Shown piece after piece: positions 27,202-35,683 of a DNA stretch of 64,000 nt. The position numbers and the translations under genes are program-made. The notes below the pieces were generated by a model, which made no database searches, was not told the origin of the DNA, and saw only the letters and a program-made list of their open reading frames with translations. Position 1 is the stretch's first letter. Each line of letters opens with the position of its first letter. The stretch comes from Micrococcales bacterium (GTDB lineage Bacteria > Actinomycetota > Actinomycetes > S36-B12 > UBA10799), in contig JADJCR010000010.1 in the NCBI GenBank assembly GCA_016703125.1, positions 7,187 through 71,186 on the forward strand. Direction: 5' to 3'.

Positions 27202-27260
27202 GGTCCGGGCGGACGAGGCCGGACGTGGAAAGGGCCCCGGCCTCGAGGGTGGAGATCCGT

Positions 27261-27300
27261 CACCGTTGGCGAACCCACGCGTGGCTTCCCCAACACGGTG
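27261..27300. terminator. candidate bidirectional hairpin between convergent genes
   Basis: In the 156-bp convergent gap between cphA and the CphA-like gene, CACCGTTGG (27261-27269) pairs with CCAACACGGTG (27290-27300), leaving a 2-nt bulge. It encloses the palindrome CCACGCGTGG (27275-27284). Being symmetric, it could terminate both transcripts. There is no T-run, so an intrinsic terminator of the classical type is not shown. Confidence 0.35.
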
Positions 27301-27357
27301 CCCATCCTCCAACCAGGCCGGATGCGACCGGGATTCCGGCCGCCCGTCACGCCGGTG

Positions 27358-28887
27358 TCAGCGCCGCAGCCATGAGGTCGGATCGACCTCCGCGCCGCCG
27401 CTTTCGCGCAGCCACTGCTGGAGTTCGGGCAGTTGCTCGGCGATCGTGATGACAGCGACGTCGCCCGGGGCGCTGCGCTCGACGAGCGCGTTCAGGGCAT
27501 CCAACTCACTGTCGAAACACCGCGTGCTGGTCGATCCCGCCACGGCCATCCCCGCGAGGAACTGCGCGCGCATCTCCTCGGCCGTGCGGTCCCGCAGGTA
27601 GCCGGGCTTGTCCACCGGGAAGGCCTCGTCGGCGAGGTCGACAGCTGCGAAACCCATCCCCTGCAGCACCTCGTCCTCGCGGTCACCGGCGGTGCCGAAC
27701 GCCACCCGCAGGCGTCCCCGTCCGGCGAGATGCCGGGCGGTGGTCAGCAGTTCGCGCAGGCTCTCGGTGTTGTGGGCCATGTCGAGGATCACCAGTCGGT
27801 CGTCCACCTGCCAGCAGTTGAAGCGGCCCGAGGACGAGATGCTGTCCGGGCGGAACGTCCGCAGCGCCGCGGCGACGACCTCTGCGGGGATACCGGTGGC
27901 CAGCGCCGCGGACGCGGCGGCCATCACGTTGGCGACGTTGAAACGGGCCATGCCGCCGACTGTGACCGGCATCGTGTCGACGGGGCCGAGGTCCGCGGAC
28001 AGGGACCCGGTCACGACCAGGTGTCCGTCGCGGACGGTGGTGAAGCGCTGCCCCACCTCGTCGGCCTGGAATCCGAAGAACCACGGCTGCCCCGACGATT
28101 GCTCGGCCATGTGACGGACCAGCGGTTCGTCGGCGTTGAGTACCGTCCACCCCGCCGGGTCCACGATTCTCACCACGGTCGCCTTGACCATCGCCAACTG
28201 CTCGACGGTGTTGATCCCGTGGCTGCCCAGATGGTCTGCGGCCACATTCGTCACGACCGCGACGTCAACGCGCCGCACGCTCATCCCCCGCAGCAACAGG
28301 CCACCCCGGGCGGTCTCCAGCACCGCGAAACCCACACCCGGCTCACCGAGCACCCGCCGCGCACCACCCGGACCGCTGTAGTCGCCGGCGGCCACCAGTT
28401 CGCCGTCGCGGAAGACGCCGTCGGTGCTGGACCAGGCGGTGCTGAATCCGGCCGTGCGGGCACAGTGGGCGATCAGCCGGGTCGTGGTGGTCTTGCCGTT
28501 CGTCCCGCTGATCGCCACGCAGGGCACCGGCGGATCCAGCAGGTCGAAGGGCCGGGGTGACGACTGCTCCCAGACGGGTACCGGCGCGTCGTACAGGAGC
28601 GCCCGCACAGCCTCGGCGTGTGCATCCGCCAGGCCGCGGTCCGGAACCGGCCACGCCACGACGTACCCGTCATCCGTGGGGCGGGTCACCAGGGTGCCGG
28701 GATCCAGGGGCATTCCGACGGCGCCGGCGGCCAGCCGGACCGTCTCCACCGTTCGATCCAAGCCGGCCCACGGTCCGGCCACGCTCAGGCGCACGGCAGG
28801 GCCACCGACGTCCGGATTGGGGCCGGGCAGGACACGCAGGTCCAGAATCACCGTCACAGGGGCCAGCGTGTCACGCGTAGAGGGCAC
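27358..28887 (-). CDS. CphA-like Mur ligase lacking the ATP-grasp domain
   Basis: The product is up to 509 aa (GTG at 28887; a GTG at 28857 is also possible and skips a nonconserved decapeptide). The start, VILDLRVLPGPN, matches the N-domain start of the adjacent CphA (EILRTRVYRGPN). After about 110 residues the protein goes straight into a Mur-ligase domain: P-loop SGTNGKTTT (127-135), then VLETARGGLLLRG and TNVAADHLG, each with a close counterpart in CphA, and DMAHNTESLR for DYAHN. The ATP-grasp domain that polymerises Asp is missing. It could only catalyse a Mur-type amide ligation, for example adding a basic residue to a side chain. The substrate is unknown. Confidence 0.85.
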   Translation of the reverse strand: MPSTRDTLAPVTVILDLRVLPGPNPDVGGPAVRLSVAGPWAGLDRTVETVRLAAGAVGMPLDPGTLVTRPTDDGYVVAWPVPDRGLADAHAEAVRALLYDAPVPVWEQSSPRPFDLLDPPVPCVAISGTNGKTTTTRLIAHCARTAGFSTAWSSTDGVFRDGELVAAGDYSGPGGARRVLGEPGVGFAVLETARGGLLLRGMSVRRVDVAVVTNVAADHLGSHGINTVEQLAMVKATVVRIVDPAGWTVLNADEPLVRHMAEQSSGQPWFFGFQADEVGQRFTTVRDGHLVVTGSLSADLGPVDTMPVTVGGMARFNVANVMAAASAALATGIPAEVVAAALRTFRPDSISSSGRFNCWQVDDRLVILDMAHNTESLRELLTTARHLAGRGRLRVAFGTAGDREDEVLQGMGFAAVDLADEAFPVDKPGYLRDRTAEEMRAQFLAGMAVAGSTSTRCFDSELDALNALVERSAPGDVAVITIAEQLPELQQWLRESGGAEVDPTSWLRR

Positions 28888-28888
28888 A

Positions 28889-30397
28889 ATGCGGGGTGTG
28901 ACCTCGGACCCCGACCTGCTCAGGCGCTTCGACCCGCACTTCCGCAGTGTCGATGCGACTGCACTGGGCGATACCGCGCTGGACAGCTGCGCCCCGTACC
29001 ACCCGGCGTACGCCGCCGTCCGCGTCCACCAGACCCGCCAGCGTCACGTGCACCTACGGGATCTCACGGTGGAGACCGCCCTCGAGCAGCGTGACATCGG
29101 GCTCGGCGTCCGGGTGGTCGTCGACGGGGCGTGGGGGTTCGCCGCCACCACGGCGCTCGACCCGGAGTCGGTCGCCGCGACCGCCAGGCGTGCATGCGAA
29201 CTCGCGCGCCGTTCGGCCCGGCTGCCCGGCCCCGAGGTCGTCCTCGCCGACGAGCCGCCCGTGATGGGCGTACACATCTCGGACTACGAGATTGACAGTT
29301 TCGCCGTGCCGATCGATGAGATGGTCGAGCAGGTGCGTCAGCAGTGCGCAACCTTCGCCGACCGCGTCGATCACTCCAGTGCCACGCTGGAGTGCGCGTT
29401 GGAGACGACCTATCTGGCTGACCAGACCGGCGCCCGCCTCTGGCAGCAGCGCGCGCGCACGCACCCGGTCTACACCGCCGTGCTCCTCACCGGTTCCGGC
29501 TTCGACGACATGTCCAGCACTGCCCCGCCGGCGGGCCGGGGCTGGGAGTATGTATCCGCCCACTGGCCCTGGCAGGAGGAGTTGTCCGTTCTGCCGGACC
29601 TGCTGATCGAGAAGACCCGGGCGCCCAGTGTCGATCCGCGCGCCTACGACCTCGTCATCGATCCGACGAACCTCTGGCTGACCATTCACGAGTCCGTCGG
29701 GCACGCCACGGAGAAGGACCGCGCGCTGGGGTTTGAGGCGAACTACGCCGGCACCTCGTTCGCCACCCCGGATCACCTCGGAACACTGCGCTACGGCAGC
29801 GACTTGATGAACATCCGCGCGGATCGCACCGCGCCGCACGGGTTGTCCACCGTCGGCTGGGACGACGAGGGGGTGGCGGCCCAGGAGTGGGACATCGTGC
29901 GCGACGGCGTGCTCGTGGGTTACCAGCTCGACCGGCAGATGGCCGGCCCGGACAGCCGGTCGAACGGCTGCGCGTACGCCGACAGCGCCGAGCACGTCCC
30001 GATCCAGCGCATGCCGAACATCAGTCTGCGCCCAGCCCCCGGGGGCCCCAGCACCGACGAGCTCATCGCAGGCGTCGACGACGGCTTGTACATCGTGGGT
30101 GACAAGTCCTGGTCGATCGACATGCAGCGCTACAACTTCCAGTTCACCGGCCAGCGGTTCCACCGCATCCGTCACGGCCGGCTGACCGGCCAGGTGCGCG
30201 ATGTGGCCTACCAGTCCAACACGCTGCAGTTCTGGGGAAGCCTGGCGGCCCTCGGCGGCGACGAGACCTACCTGCTGGGTGGGGCCATGAACTGCGGCAA
30301 GGGCCAGCCGGGCCAGGTCGCCGCGGTGTCGCACGGCTGTCCGTCGGCCGTGTTCCAGAGCGTGAACGTGCTCAACGCCCGCGAGGAGGCCCGATGA
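28889..30397 (+). CDS. tldD: TldD metalloprotease subunit
   Basis: This is the catalytic half of the TldD/TldE heterodimer, which unwinds and cleaves peptides in a narrow channel. About 502 aa from the ATG at 28889; the GTG at 28898 is equally possible. The zinc site HESVGH lies at about 267-272, with the distal Cys ligand in MNCGKGQPG at about 469. The gene is divergent from the CphA-like Mur ligase with almost no gap, so the two start regions share one promoter segment. It is coupled to tldE by ATGA. Known TldD/E substrates are leader peptides of modified peptides and CcdA; none is evident here. Confidence 0.94.
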   Translation: MRGVTSDPDLLRRFDPHFRSVDATALGDTALDSCAPYHPAYAAVRVHQTRQRHVHLRDLTVETALEQRDIGLGVRVVVDGAWGFAATTALDPESVAATARRACELARRSARLPGPEVVLADEPPVMGVHISDYEIDSFAVPIDEMVEQVRQQCATFADRVDHSSATLECALETTYLADQTGARLWQQRARTHPVYTAVLLTGSGFDDMSSTAPPAGRGWEYVSAHWPWQEELSVLPDLLIEKTRAPSVDPRAYDLVIDPTNLWLTIHESVGHATEKDRALGFEANYAGTSFATPDHLGTLRYGSDLMNIRADRTAPHGLSTVGWDDEGVAAQEWDIVRDGVLVGYQLDRQMAGPDSRSNGCAYADSAEHVPIQRMPNISLRPAPGGPSTDELIAGVDDGLYIVGDKSWSIDMQRYNFQFTGQRFHRIRHGRLTGQVRDVAYQSNTLQFWGSLAALGGDETYLLGGAMNCGKGQPGQVAAVSHGCPSAVFQSVNVLNAREEAR

Positions 30398-31737
30398 ACC
30401 CCGACGGCCTGGTCACTACTGCCCTTGGCCACCTCGACTCCGGCTGCGTGATCCTGCGCAGCGCCCACACGCAGAACCTGCGATGGGCCAACTCCGCGTT
30501 GACCACCAACGGGGACACCCGCACCGCCTCGATGACCGTCATCGCCATGCATCCGGCCGACGGCGGCAGCCGGGTGGCGGTCAGTTCGGGGCAGGTGGCT
30601 GACGGCGAACAGGCCGCTGCTCTGGCGCGGGGGTGTGCCGAAGCCGCGCTGAAGGCACCCACGACGGACAGTGCGGAGTTGGTCCCGGGACCGTCCGCCG
30701 TGGACTTCGGCGACGGACCGGTCAGTATCCCCGAGGCTGACACCGACGCCATGCTGGGCGCGGTCCGCACGTTCCTCGACCAGCCCGAGGCGCAGTTCGG
30801 GTACGCCGAACTGGACCGCACCACCACGTATCTGGCCACCACCGCGGGCACCCGGGCCAGACACGCGCAGGACGCGGTGCGCATCGAGTCGTCGGCGCGT
30901 GCGGAGCACGGTTCCACCTGGTGGGGGACGAACAGCCTCGAGGCCGACTTCGCAGGCGCGGCCCGCATGACGACCGAACGGCTGGCCGTGCAGGCCACGC
31001 GTGAGGACCTCGCACCCGGGCGCCACCGCGTCATCCTCACTCCCAGCGCCGTCGCGGACCTGCTGATCTACCTGGCATGGTCGGCCAACGGCCGGGATGC
31101 CGTCGAGGGCCACAACGTGTTCGCGCGGCCGGGCGGCGGCACCCGGATCGGCGAGATCCTGTCGCACCGCCATTTGGACCTGTACGCCGACCCGGCCCAG
31201 CCCGGGCTCGGCACAGGCGACCGTTTGGTCGTCGACGCGAACAGCAGCATGGAGTCGGTCTTCGACAACGGCCTGCCGCTGTCGCGTACCCACCTGATCA
31301 CCGGAGGCCGACTGACCGCGTTGCGCGCGAGTCGCCCGACCGCCGCCCGCTGCGGGCTGGAACCTGTCTACCTGGCTGACAACCTGATCCTGCAGGACGC
31401 CGAGGGCCAGGGTGACCCGGCGGATCTCGTGGCACGCGCCGACGACGCCGTGCTGATCACCTGCCTGTGGTACATCCGGGAGGTCGACCCGCAGAACCTG
31501 CTGCTCACCGGACTGACCCGTGACGGGGTGTACCGGGTCCGTGACGGCCGGATCGCCTCGGCGGTGGGCAACTTCCGATTCAACGTGTCCGTGCCCGACG
31601 TCCTGGCCCGCATCGTGGACGCGTCAGCGTCGAGGCTCTGCCTGCCGCGGGAGTGGGCCGACTGGTTCACCAGGACCCAGATGCCGGCCCTGCTGGTCGA
31701 CGGGTTCAACCTCAGCAGCCCCAGCGAGGCCATGTGA
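30394..31737 (+). CDS. tldE: TldE (PmbA) partner subunit
   Basis: The 447-aa protein is homologous to TldD in fold but has no HExxxH motif, as expected for the non-catalytic subunit that completes the heterodimer. Family landmarks are the central RHRVILTPSAVADLL-like strand and the C-terminal DGRIASAVGNFRFN, followed by a VDGFNLS tail. Its ATG overlaps the tldD stop, so the two are made in similar amounts. Confidence 0.92.
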   Translation: MNPDGLVTTALGHLDSGCVILRSAHTQNLRWANSALTTNGDTRTASMTVIAMHPADGGSRVAVSSGQVADGEQAAALARGCAEAALKAPTTDSAELVPGPSAVDFGDGPVSIPEADTDAMLGAVRTFLDQPEAQFGYAELDRTTTYLATTAGTRARHAQDAVRIESSARAEHGSTWWGTNSLEADFAGAARMTTERLAVQATREDLAPGRHRVILTPSAVADLLIYLAWSANGRDAVEGHNVFARPGGGTRIGEILSHRHLDLYADPAQPGLGTGDRLVVDANSSMESVFDNGLPLSRTHLITGGRLTALRASRPTAARCGLEPVYLADNLILQDAEGQGDPADLVARADDAVLITCLWYIREVDPQNLLLTGLTRDGVYRVRDGRIASAVGNFRFNVSVPDVLARIVDASASRLCLPREWADWFTRTQMPALLVDGFNLSSPSEAM

Positions 31738-31742
31738 GGGGC

Positions 31743-32033
31743 TCACTCGCGGGGCCGCGCCCCGATCTCGCGCTGGTCGGTGAGGATGATCGTCGGCTGC
31801 GGGCGATCCGAACGTCTACGCCCGGCGTTGGCCATGACGACCGCCACGTACGGCAGGACCACGGCAGCGGCCACCAGCGCCCAGCGCAGCCAGCCCGAGG
31901 TCACGATAGCGCCGATGAAGCACACCGTGCGGATGGCCATCGAGATCAGGTACCGGCGGGTCCGCTGGCGCTGATCCTCGCTCAACGAGGTCTGCGCGCC
32001 AGTGATCGACACACTGTCCCTGGTCCTTGCCAC
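31743..32033 (-). CDS. DUF3099 small membrane protein
   Basis: The product is 96 aa if the GTG at 32033 is used. It has a soluble start (SITGAQTSLSEDQRQRTRRYL), two hydrophobic helices at about 24-42 and 45-65, and a basic cytoplasmic tail ending in an ILTDQREIG stretch. This matches DUF3099, a small two-helix family I know only from actinobacteria. It is tail to tail with tldE (5 bp apart). Function unknown. Confidence 0.75.
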   Translation of the reverse strand: MARTRDSVSITGAQTSLSEDQRQRTRRYLISMAIRTVCFIGAIVTSGWLRWALVAAAVVLPYVAVVMANAGRRRSDRPQPTIILTDQREIGARPRE

Positions 32034-32083
32034 TCCCCCACGGTAATCCCGCCCGTCCAGGCCCGCCAATCGCCGGGGGCGCG

Positions 32084-33910
32084 ATGACGACCACATTGGA
32101 ACCACCCCGGACCCGTGCCGCCAGTCGTGCCTTCACCACCGGCGTCGCCGTCGTCGTGGCCGCACATCTGCTGCTCTGGGGTGTGGTCATGGCCGGTGGC
32201 TGGCTGTACTGGGACGACTTCATCCTGCAGGGGCAGGCGGCGCGGCTCGGGCCGTCCGCCGATCTGCTGCTGAACAATCACGACGGTCATGTCATGCCCG
32301 CCACCTACGCGGTCGTGTGGGCGATCCAGGAGATCTCAGGCCTGAATTACGGGCTCGTCGCGGCCACCATGGTCATCGGTGAGGTGCTCCTGATCGTGGC
32401 CGCCGTGCGGGCGTTCACCACCTTGCTGGGACGGGGCGTGCAGACCGTCGTCGCGCTGGCCGTCTTCCTGCTCAGCCCCATCGTCATGCCGGGGCTGACC
32501 TGGTGGTCGGCGGCCCTCACCCTGGTGCCCCTGATCACATGTGGGCTGTTCGCCACAGTCACCCATGCCCGCTACCTGCGCACCGGATCGCGTGCCGCGA
32601 TGTTCACCACCTTCGGCCTGGTCGGGGCCTCCCTGCTGTTCTTCGAGAAGAGCCTGCTGATCGTCGTCTGGCTGTTCCTGGTCACCGTCCTGGTGGACGC
32701 CGACCGATCGTTCTGGACCGCGTGCCGGCGTGCGTTGCGCGTGCGGTGGCGCCTGTGGAGCGCGTGGTTTGCGTTCATCGTGGTCTACCTCATCGCTTTC
32801 GCACAGGTCGCACAGGGCCGCACGCACCTGCCGACCGGTCCCGGACAAGTCGCCGAACTGGTGAAACGCGCCGTCTTCAACACGATCGCTCCCGCCCTCA
32901 TCGGTGGCCCGCTGCACTGGACCCCGGTCGACTACAGCGCCTCCTTCGCCGATCCGTCGGCCGTAGTGATCCTGCTCGGTGCACTCGCCGGAGCCGCCGT
33001 GGTCGGGCTGGGAGTTCGCCGTCCCGGACCGGCGCGGAAAGCCTGGATCGCCGCCGGGGTCTACCTCGCCGCCGACCTGGGCACGTTCGCAGTGGGTCGG
33101 CTCGGCCCGGCCGGCGATCCCGGAGTCGTACAGGCGGGCAGGTACGTCGCAACCGCGATGATCCCCATCGCCATCGCGGTGGGCGCAACCACAGCCACCC
33201 ACCTGAAAGCGCTGCGGGATCCGCGGCTGCGGTGGCCCATGATCGGCACAGTGACGGTGGTGAGCCTGTTCGTGCTGGTGTCCGTGCTGTCCTACGCAGC
33301 CATCTGGTCGAAGAACCCGGCGCAGCGCTGGGTCGGCAACGCCCGGGCGGATCTCTCCGCCGCCGATCCGCAGGCGCCGCTGCTGGACCAGGACGTCCCC
33401 GACTTCCTGCTGCTGCCCGTGACCCATCCCTACAACCAGGCCAGCTGGTTCCTGGCGCCGCTGCGCGACCAGCCCGGTTTCGCGAACAGCACGGACACGC
33501 TGCAGATCCTCGACAACCGGGGCCGACTGGTGCCGGCTGCCATCGACGGAGCCGCGGCGCTGCCAGCCGCCGACGGGTGTTACGTGGTCGAGGCGGGCCG
33601 GGCGGTGACGATCCCGCTGGAACACGCGCTGATCCCCTGGCTGCACACCGTGGAGTTGTTCTACCGGGCGGCCGGCCCGGGCTTCTTCACTGTTGCCATC
33701 GGCAACGGTGTGCCCGTGACCGCAGAAGTCCTGCCCGGTCAGCACCGGGTCTACGTGCGCGCCGAAGGCGGGGAGTCCTCGATCACGGTCACCTCGGCCG
33801 ATACCGCCGTGTGCGTCAGCGCCGCGAAGGTGGGCAAGGTCGTACCCCGCGACCTGAACTACGGTGGGAGTGTCGACCTCACCGATGAACTGCAGCGACT
33901 GGCTGAGTAA
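32084..33910 (+). CDS. large polytopic membrane protein, GT-C-like
   Basis: The product is 608 aa from the ATG at 32084, with about ten membrane helices in the first 420 residues and then a soluble C-terminal domain of about 180 residues with beta-strand character. An acidic pair sits in the first external loop (YWDDFILQG at about 43-51), followed by a long loop containing NNHDGHVMPATY. That layout resembles GT-C polyprenyl-phosphate glycosyltransferases. No further catalytic motif proves it. Dodecin and SURF1 genes follow closely on the same strand but have no obvious link. Confidence 0.6.
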   Translation: MTTTLEPPRTRAASRAFTTGVAVVVAAHLLLWGVVMAGGWLYWDDFILQGQAARLGPSADLLLNNHDGHVMPATYAVVWAIQEISGLNYGLVAATMVIGEVLLIVAAVRAFTTLLGRGVQTVVALAVFLLSPIVMPGLTWWSAALTLVPLITCGLFATVTHARYLRTGSRAAMFTTFGLVGASLLFFEKSLLIVVWLFLVTVLVDADRSFWTACRRALRVRWRLWSAWFAFIVVYLIAFAQVAQGRTHLPTGPGQVAELVKRAVFNTIAPALIGGPLHWTPVDYSASFADPSAVVILLGALAGAAVVGLGVRRPGPARKAWIAAGVYLAADLGTFAVGRLGPAGDPGVVQAGRYVATAMIPIAIAVGATTATHLKALRDPRLRWPMIGTVTVVSLFVLVSVLSYAAIWSKNPAQRWVGNARADLSAADPQAPLLDQDVPDFLLLPVTHPYNQASWFLAPLRDQPGFANSTDTLQILDNRGRLVPAAIDGAAALPAADGCYVVEAGRAVTIPLEHALIPWLHTVELFYRAAGPGFFTVAIGNGVPVTAEVLPGQHRVYVRAEGGESSITVTSADTAVCVSAAKVGKVVPRDLNYGGSVDLTDELQRLAE

Positions 33911-33920
33911 GGAGCGCGTC

Positions 33921-34133
33921 ATGAGCAACAGGACCTACCGGCTCACCGAGATCGTGGGCACATCACCGGAAAGCGTGGACCAGGCGATCCGCAACGGTGT
34001 CGCCCGGGCGTCCCAGACCCTTCGACACATCGACTGGTTCGAGGTGACGGACATCCGCGGGTACATCCGCGACAGCGACGTGGAGCACTTCCAGGTCACC
34101 TTGAAGATCGGCTTCCGGCTCGAGGACGAGTAA
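33921..34133 (+). CDS. dodecin flavin-binding protein
   Basis: The 70-aa protein begins MSNRTYRLTEIVGTS and has the dodecin pattern: a first strand, the helix with ESVDQAIRNGVARA, then a two-strand hairpin that contains the flavin-stacking Trp in IDWFEVTDIRG. Known dodecins form 12-subunit shells that store riboflavin, FMN or CoA. A GGAG sequence stands 8 nt before the ATG. It lies 10 bp after the membrane-protein gene. Confidence 0.92.
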   Translation: MSNRTYRLTEIVGTSPESVDQAIRNGVARASQTLRHIDWFEVTDIRGYIRDSDVEHFQVTLKIGFRLEDE

Positions 34134-34139
34134 CGGAAG

Positions 34140-34889
34140 GTGTCCGACGTCCTCGCCGTTCTGCGCCAGCCCAAGTGGCTCGGCATGCTGGTCGCACTGC
34201 CGCTGCTGATGGGTCTGTGCCTGGTCGCTGCGAACTGGCAGTACGACCGCCACGAGCGGCGCTCGGCCCAGGAGCAGCAGTTGGCGGCCGCGGAGCGCGA
34301 ACTGCCGGTGCCGCTGGCCGGGGTCCTGGGTCCCGCGGAGGATCTGCCCGTCGATCGGCAGTACACCAGTGTCACGGTGACCGGGGTGTACGACAACGGC
34401 ACGGTGCTGATCCGCAACCGGTCGCTGGAGGGGACCCCCGGATTGTGGGTCGTCTCACCGCTGCGCAGCGCCGACGGTTCCACGATCCTGGTGCTGCGCG
34501 GCTGGATCGAGTCCACTCGTGCCACCGCCGAGCGCCCGGTGCCACCGGCGCCACCGGGCGGGGATGTGACCGTCACCGGGGTATTGCAGCCCTCCGAAGC
34601 GCAACGGGGTGCGGGACTGCTGAGCAACGGCGAGGCGACATCGTTGTCCACCGCCGCGCTGTGCCCAGAGCCAACCTGCTACCGCGCGTACCTGCAAGCC
34701 GTCACGTCGGCACCGGCGGACAGCGTCGCGCCGCTGCCGGTGACCGGACCGGGTCTCGGCCCCCATCTGGGATACGCCGGGCAGTGGGTCATCTTCTTCC
34801 TGCTGCTGCCGGTCGGCTACGTGATCCTCCTGCGCCGCGAGGTGAAGGAAACACGGGTGGCCGAAAGCGCGGTATCCGGGTCGTCCTGA
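34140..34889 (+). CDS. SURF1-family cytochrome oxidase assembly protein
   Basis: The 249-aa protein has one helix near the N-terminus (about 14-32) and one near the C-terminus (about 212-232), with the extracytoplasmic SURF1 domain between them. Family marks are NWQYDRHERR after helix 1, VTGVYDNGTVLIRNRSLEG, LVLRGWIES and GYAGQWVIFF. SURF1 helps insert heme a into cytochrome c oxidase subunit I, which fits with the ctaA and ctaB genes in this window. The GTG start is 6 bp after the dodecin stop. Confidence 0.9.
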   Translation: MSDVLAVLRQPKWLGMLVALPLLMGLCLVAANWQYDRHERRSAQEQQLAAAERELPVPLAGVLGPAEDLPVDRQYTSVTVTGVYDNGTVLIRNRSLEGTPGLWVVSPLRSADGSTILVLRGWIESTRATAERPVPPAPPGGDVTVTGVLQPSEAQRGAGLLSNGEATSLSTAALCPEPTCYRAYLQAVTSAPADSVAPLPVTGPGLGPHLGYAGQWVIFFLLLPVGYVILLRREVKETRVAESAVSGSS

Positions 34890-34903
34890 GGCACAGTGGA
34901 GTT

Positions 34904-35683
34904 ATGGATCTTGGACTCTCCGGTCGCTGCATAGTGATCACCGGCGCCTCCCGCGGGCTGGGGCTCGCTGCTGCGAAGGCGGTGGTGGCCGAAGGGGCCA
35001 ACGTGGTCGTTGTCGCCAGGGACCAAGGGGTCCTGAACACCGCGGTGCAGGAACTGGGGGCCGATCGGGCAGTGGGCATCTCCGCCGACCTGGGCGCGGA
35101 GACCACCTCCGAGATCGCCTCCGCGGCGGCCCTGGCCCGCTTCGGCCGGCTCGACGGGGCGCTCATCAGCGCCGGCAGCCCCACCCCCGGCACGCCCATG
35201 ACCGCCCCGGAGGCCGCCTGGCGGGAGGCTTTCGAGACGGTGTTCCTCGGTGGCCTGCGGATGGCACGGGCCACCGCAGCATCGGCGACCGGCGACCAGC
35301 AGACCACCGGCACCGGGTCCAGCATCGTCTTCGTGCTCTCCACCTCGGCACGCTCCCCCATCCCCGGCCTGACCTTGTCCAACGGCCTGCGACCTGGTCT
35401 GGCGATGATGGTCAAGGACCTCGCCGACGAGGTCGGCCCGCAGGGCATCCGCGTCAACGGCGTCATGCCCGGCCGGATCGCGACGGACAACGTCTTCGCG
35501 CAGGATGCCCGGCAGGGTGACCCGATGGCGGTGCGCCGGCGCCGGGAGGCGACCATCCCCCTGCGGCGCTACGGCGAGCCCGAGGAGTTCGGCCGGCTTG
35601 CGGCCTTCCTGCTGTCCCCCTCCGCCTCGTACATCAACGGGTCCCTGATCACCATCGACGGCGGTGCCACCCGCTGCCTATGA
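34904..35683 (+). CDS. short-chain dehydrogenase/reductase, noncanonical active site
   Basis: The 259-aa protein has the SDR Rossmann motif TGASRGLG (about 14-21), a NAG-like motif altered to SAGSP, and the C-terminal MPGRIATDN and INGSLITIDGG. Where Tyr-x-x-x-Lys is expected after the catalytic-Ser strand (VLSTSARSPIPG), the sequence reads LTLSNGLRPGL, without that Tyr or Lys. A subgroup of SDRs with this LSN-LR pattern is known, so it may be a divergent oxidoreductase or a binding protein. The 3' end overlaps the convergent ABC exporter by 6 nt. Confidence 0.85.
   Translation: MDLGLSGRCIVITGASRGLGLAAAKAVVAEGANVVVVARDQGVLNTAVQELGADRAVGISADLGAETTSEIASAAALARFGRLDGALISAGSPTPGTPMTAPEAAWREAFETVFLGGLRMARATAASATGDQQTTGTGSSIVFVLSTSARSPIPGLTLSNGLRPGLAMMVKDLADEVGPQGIRVNGVMPGRIATDNVFAQDARQGDPMAVRRRREATIPLRRYGEPEEFGRLAAFLLSPSASYINGSLITIDGGATRCL

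Noticed and set aside
24232..27312. Open frame of 1026 codons antisense to cphA
   Set aside because: It mirrors cphA; long antisense frames arise in GC-rich genes. Its residues are low-complexity (Gly, His, Asp, Val, Arg) with no motif.
23540..31737. Cyanophycin locus as recently acquired island
   Set aside because: Base composition and codon choice look like the surroundings and there are no mobile elements, tRNA or direct repeats at the edges.
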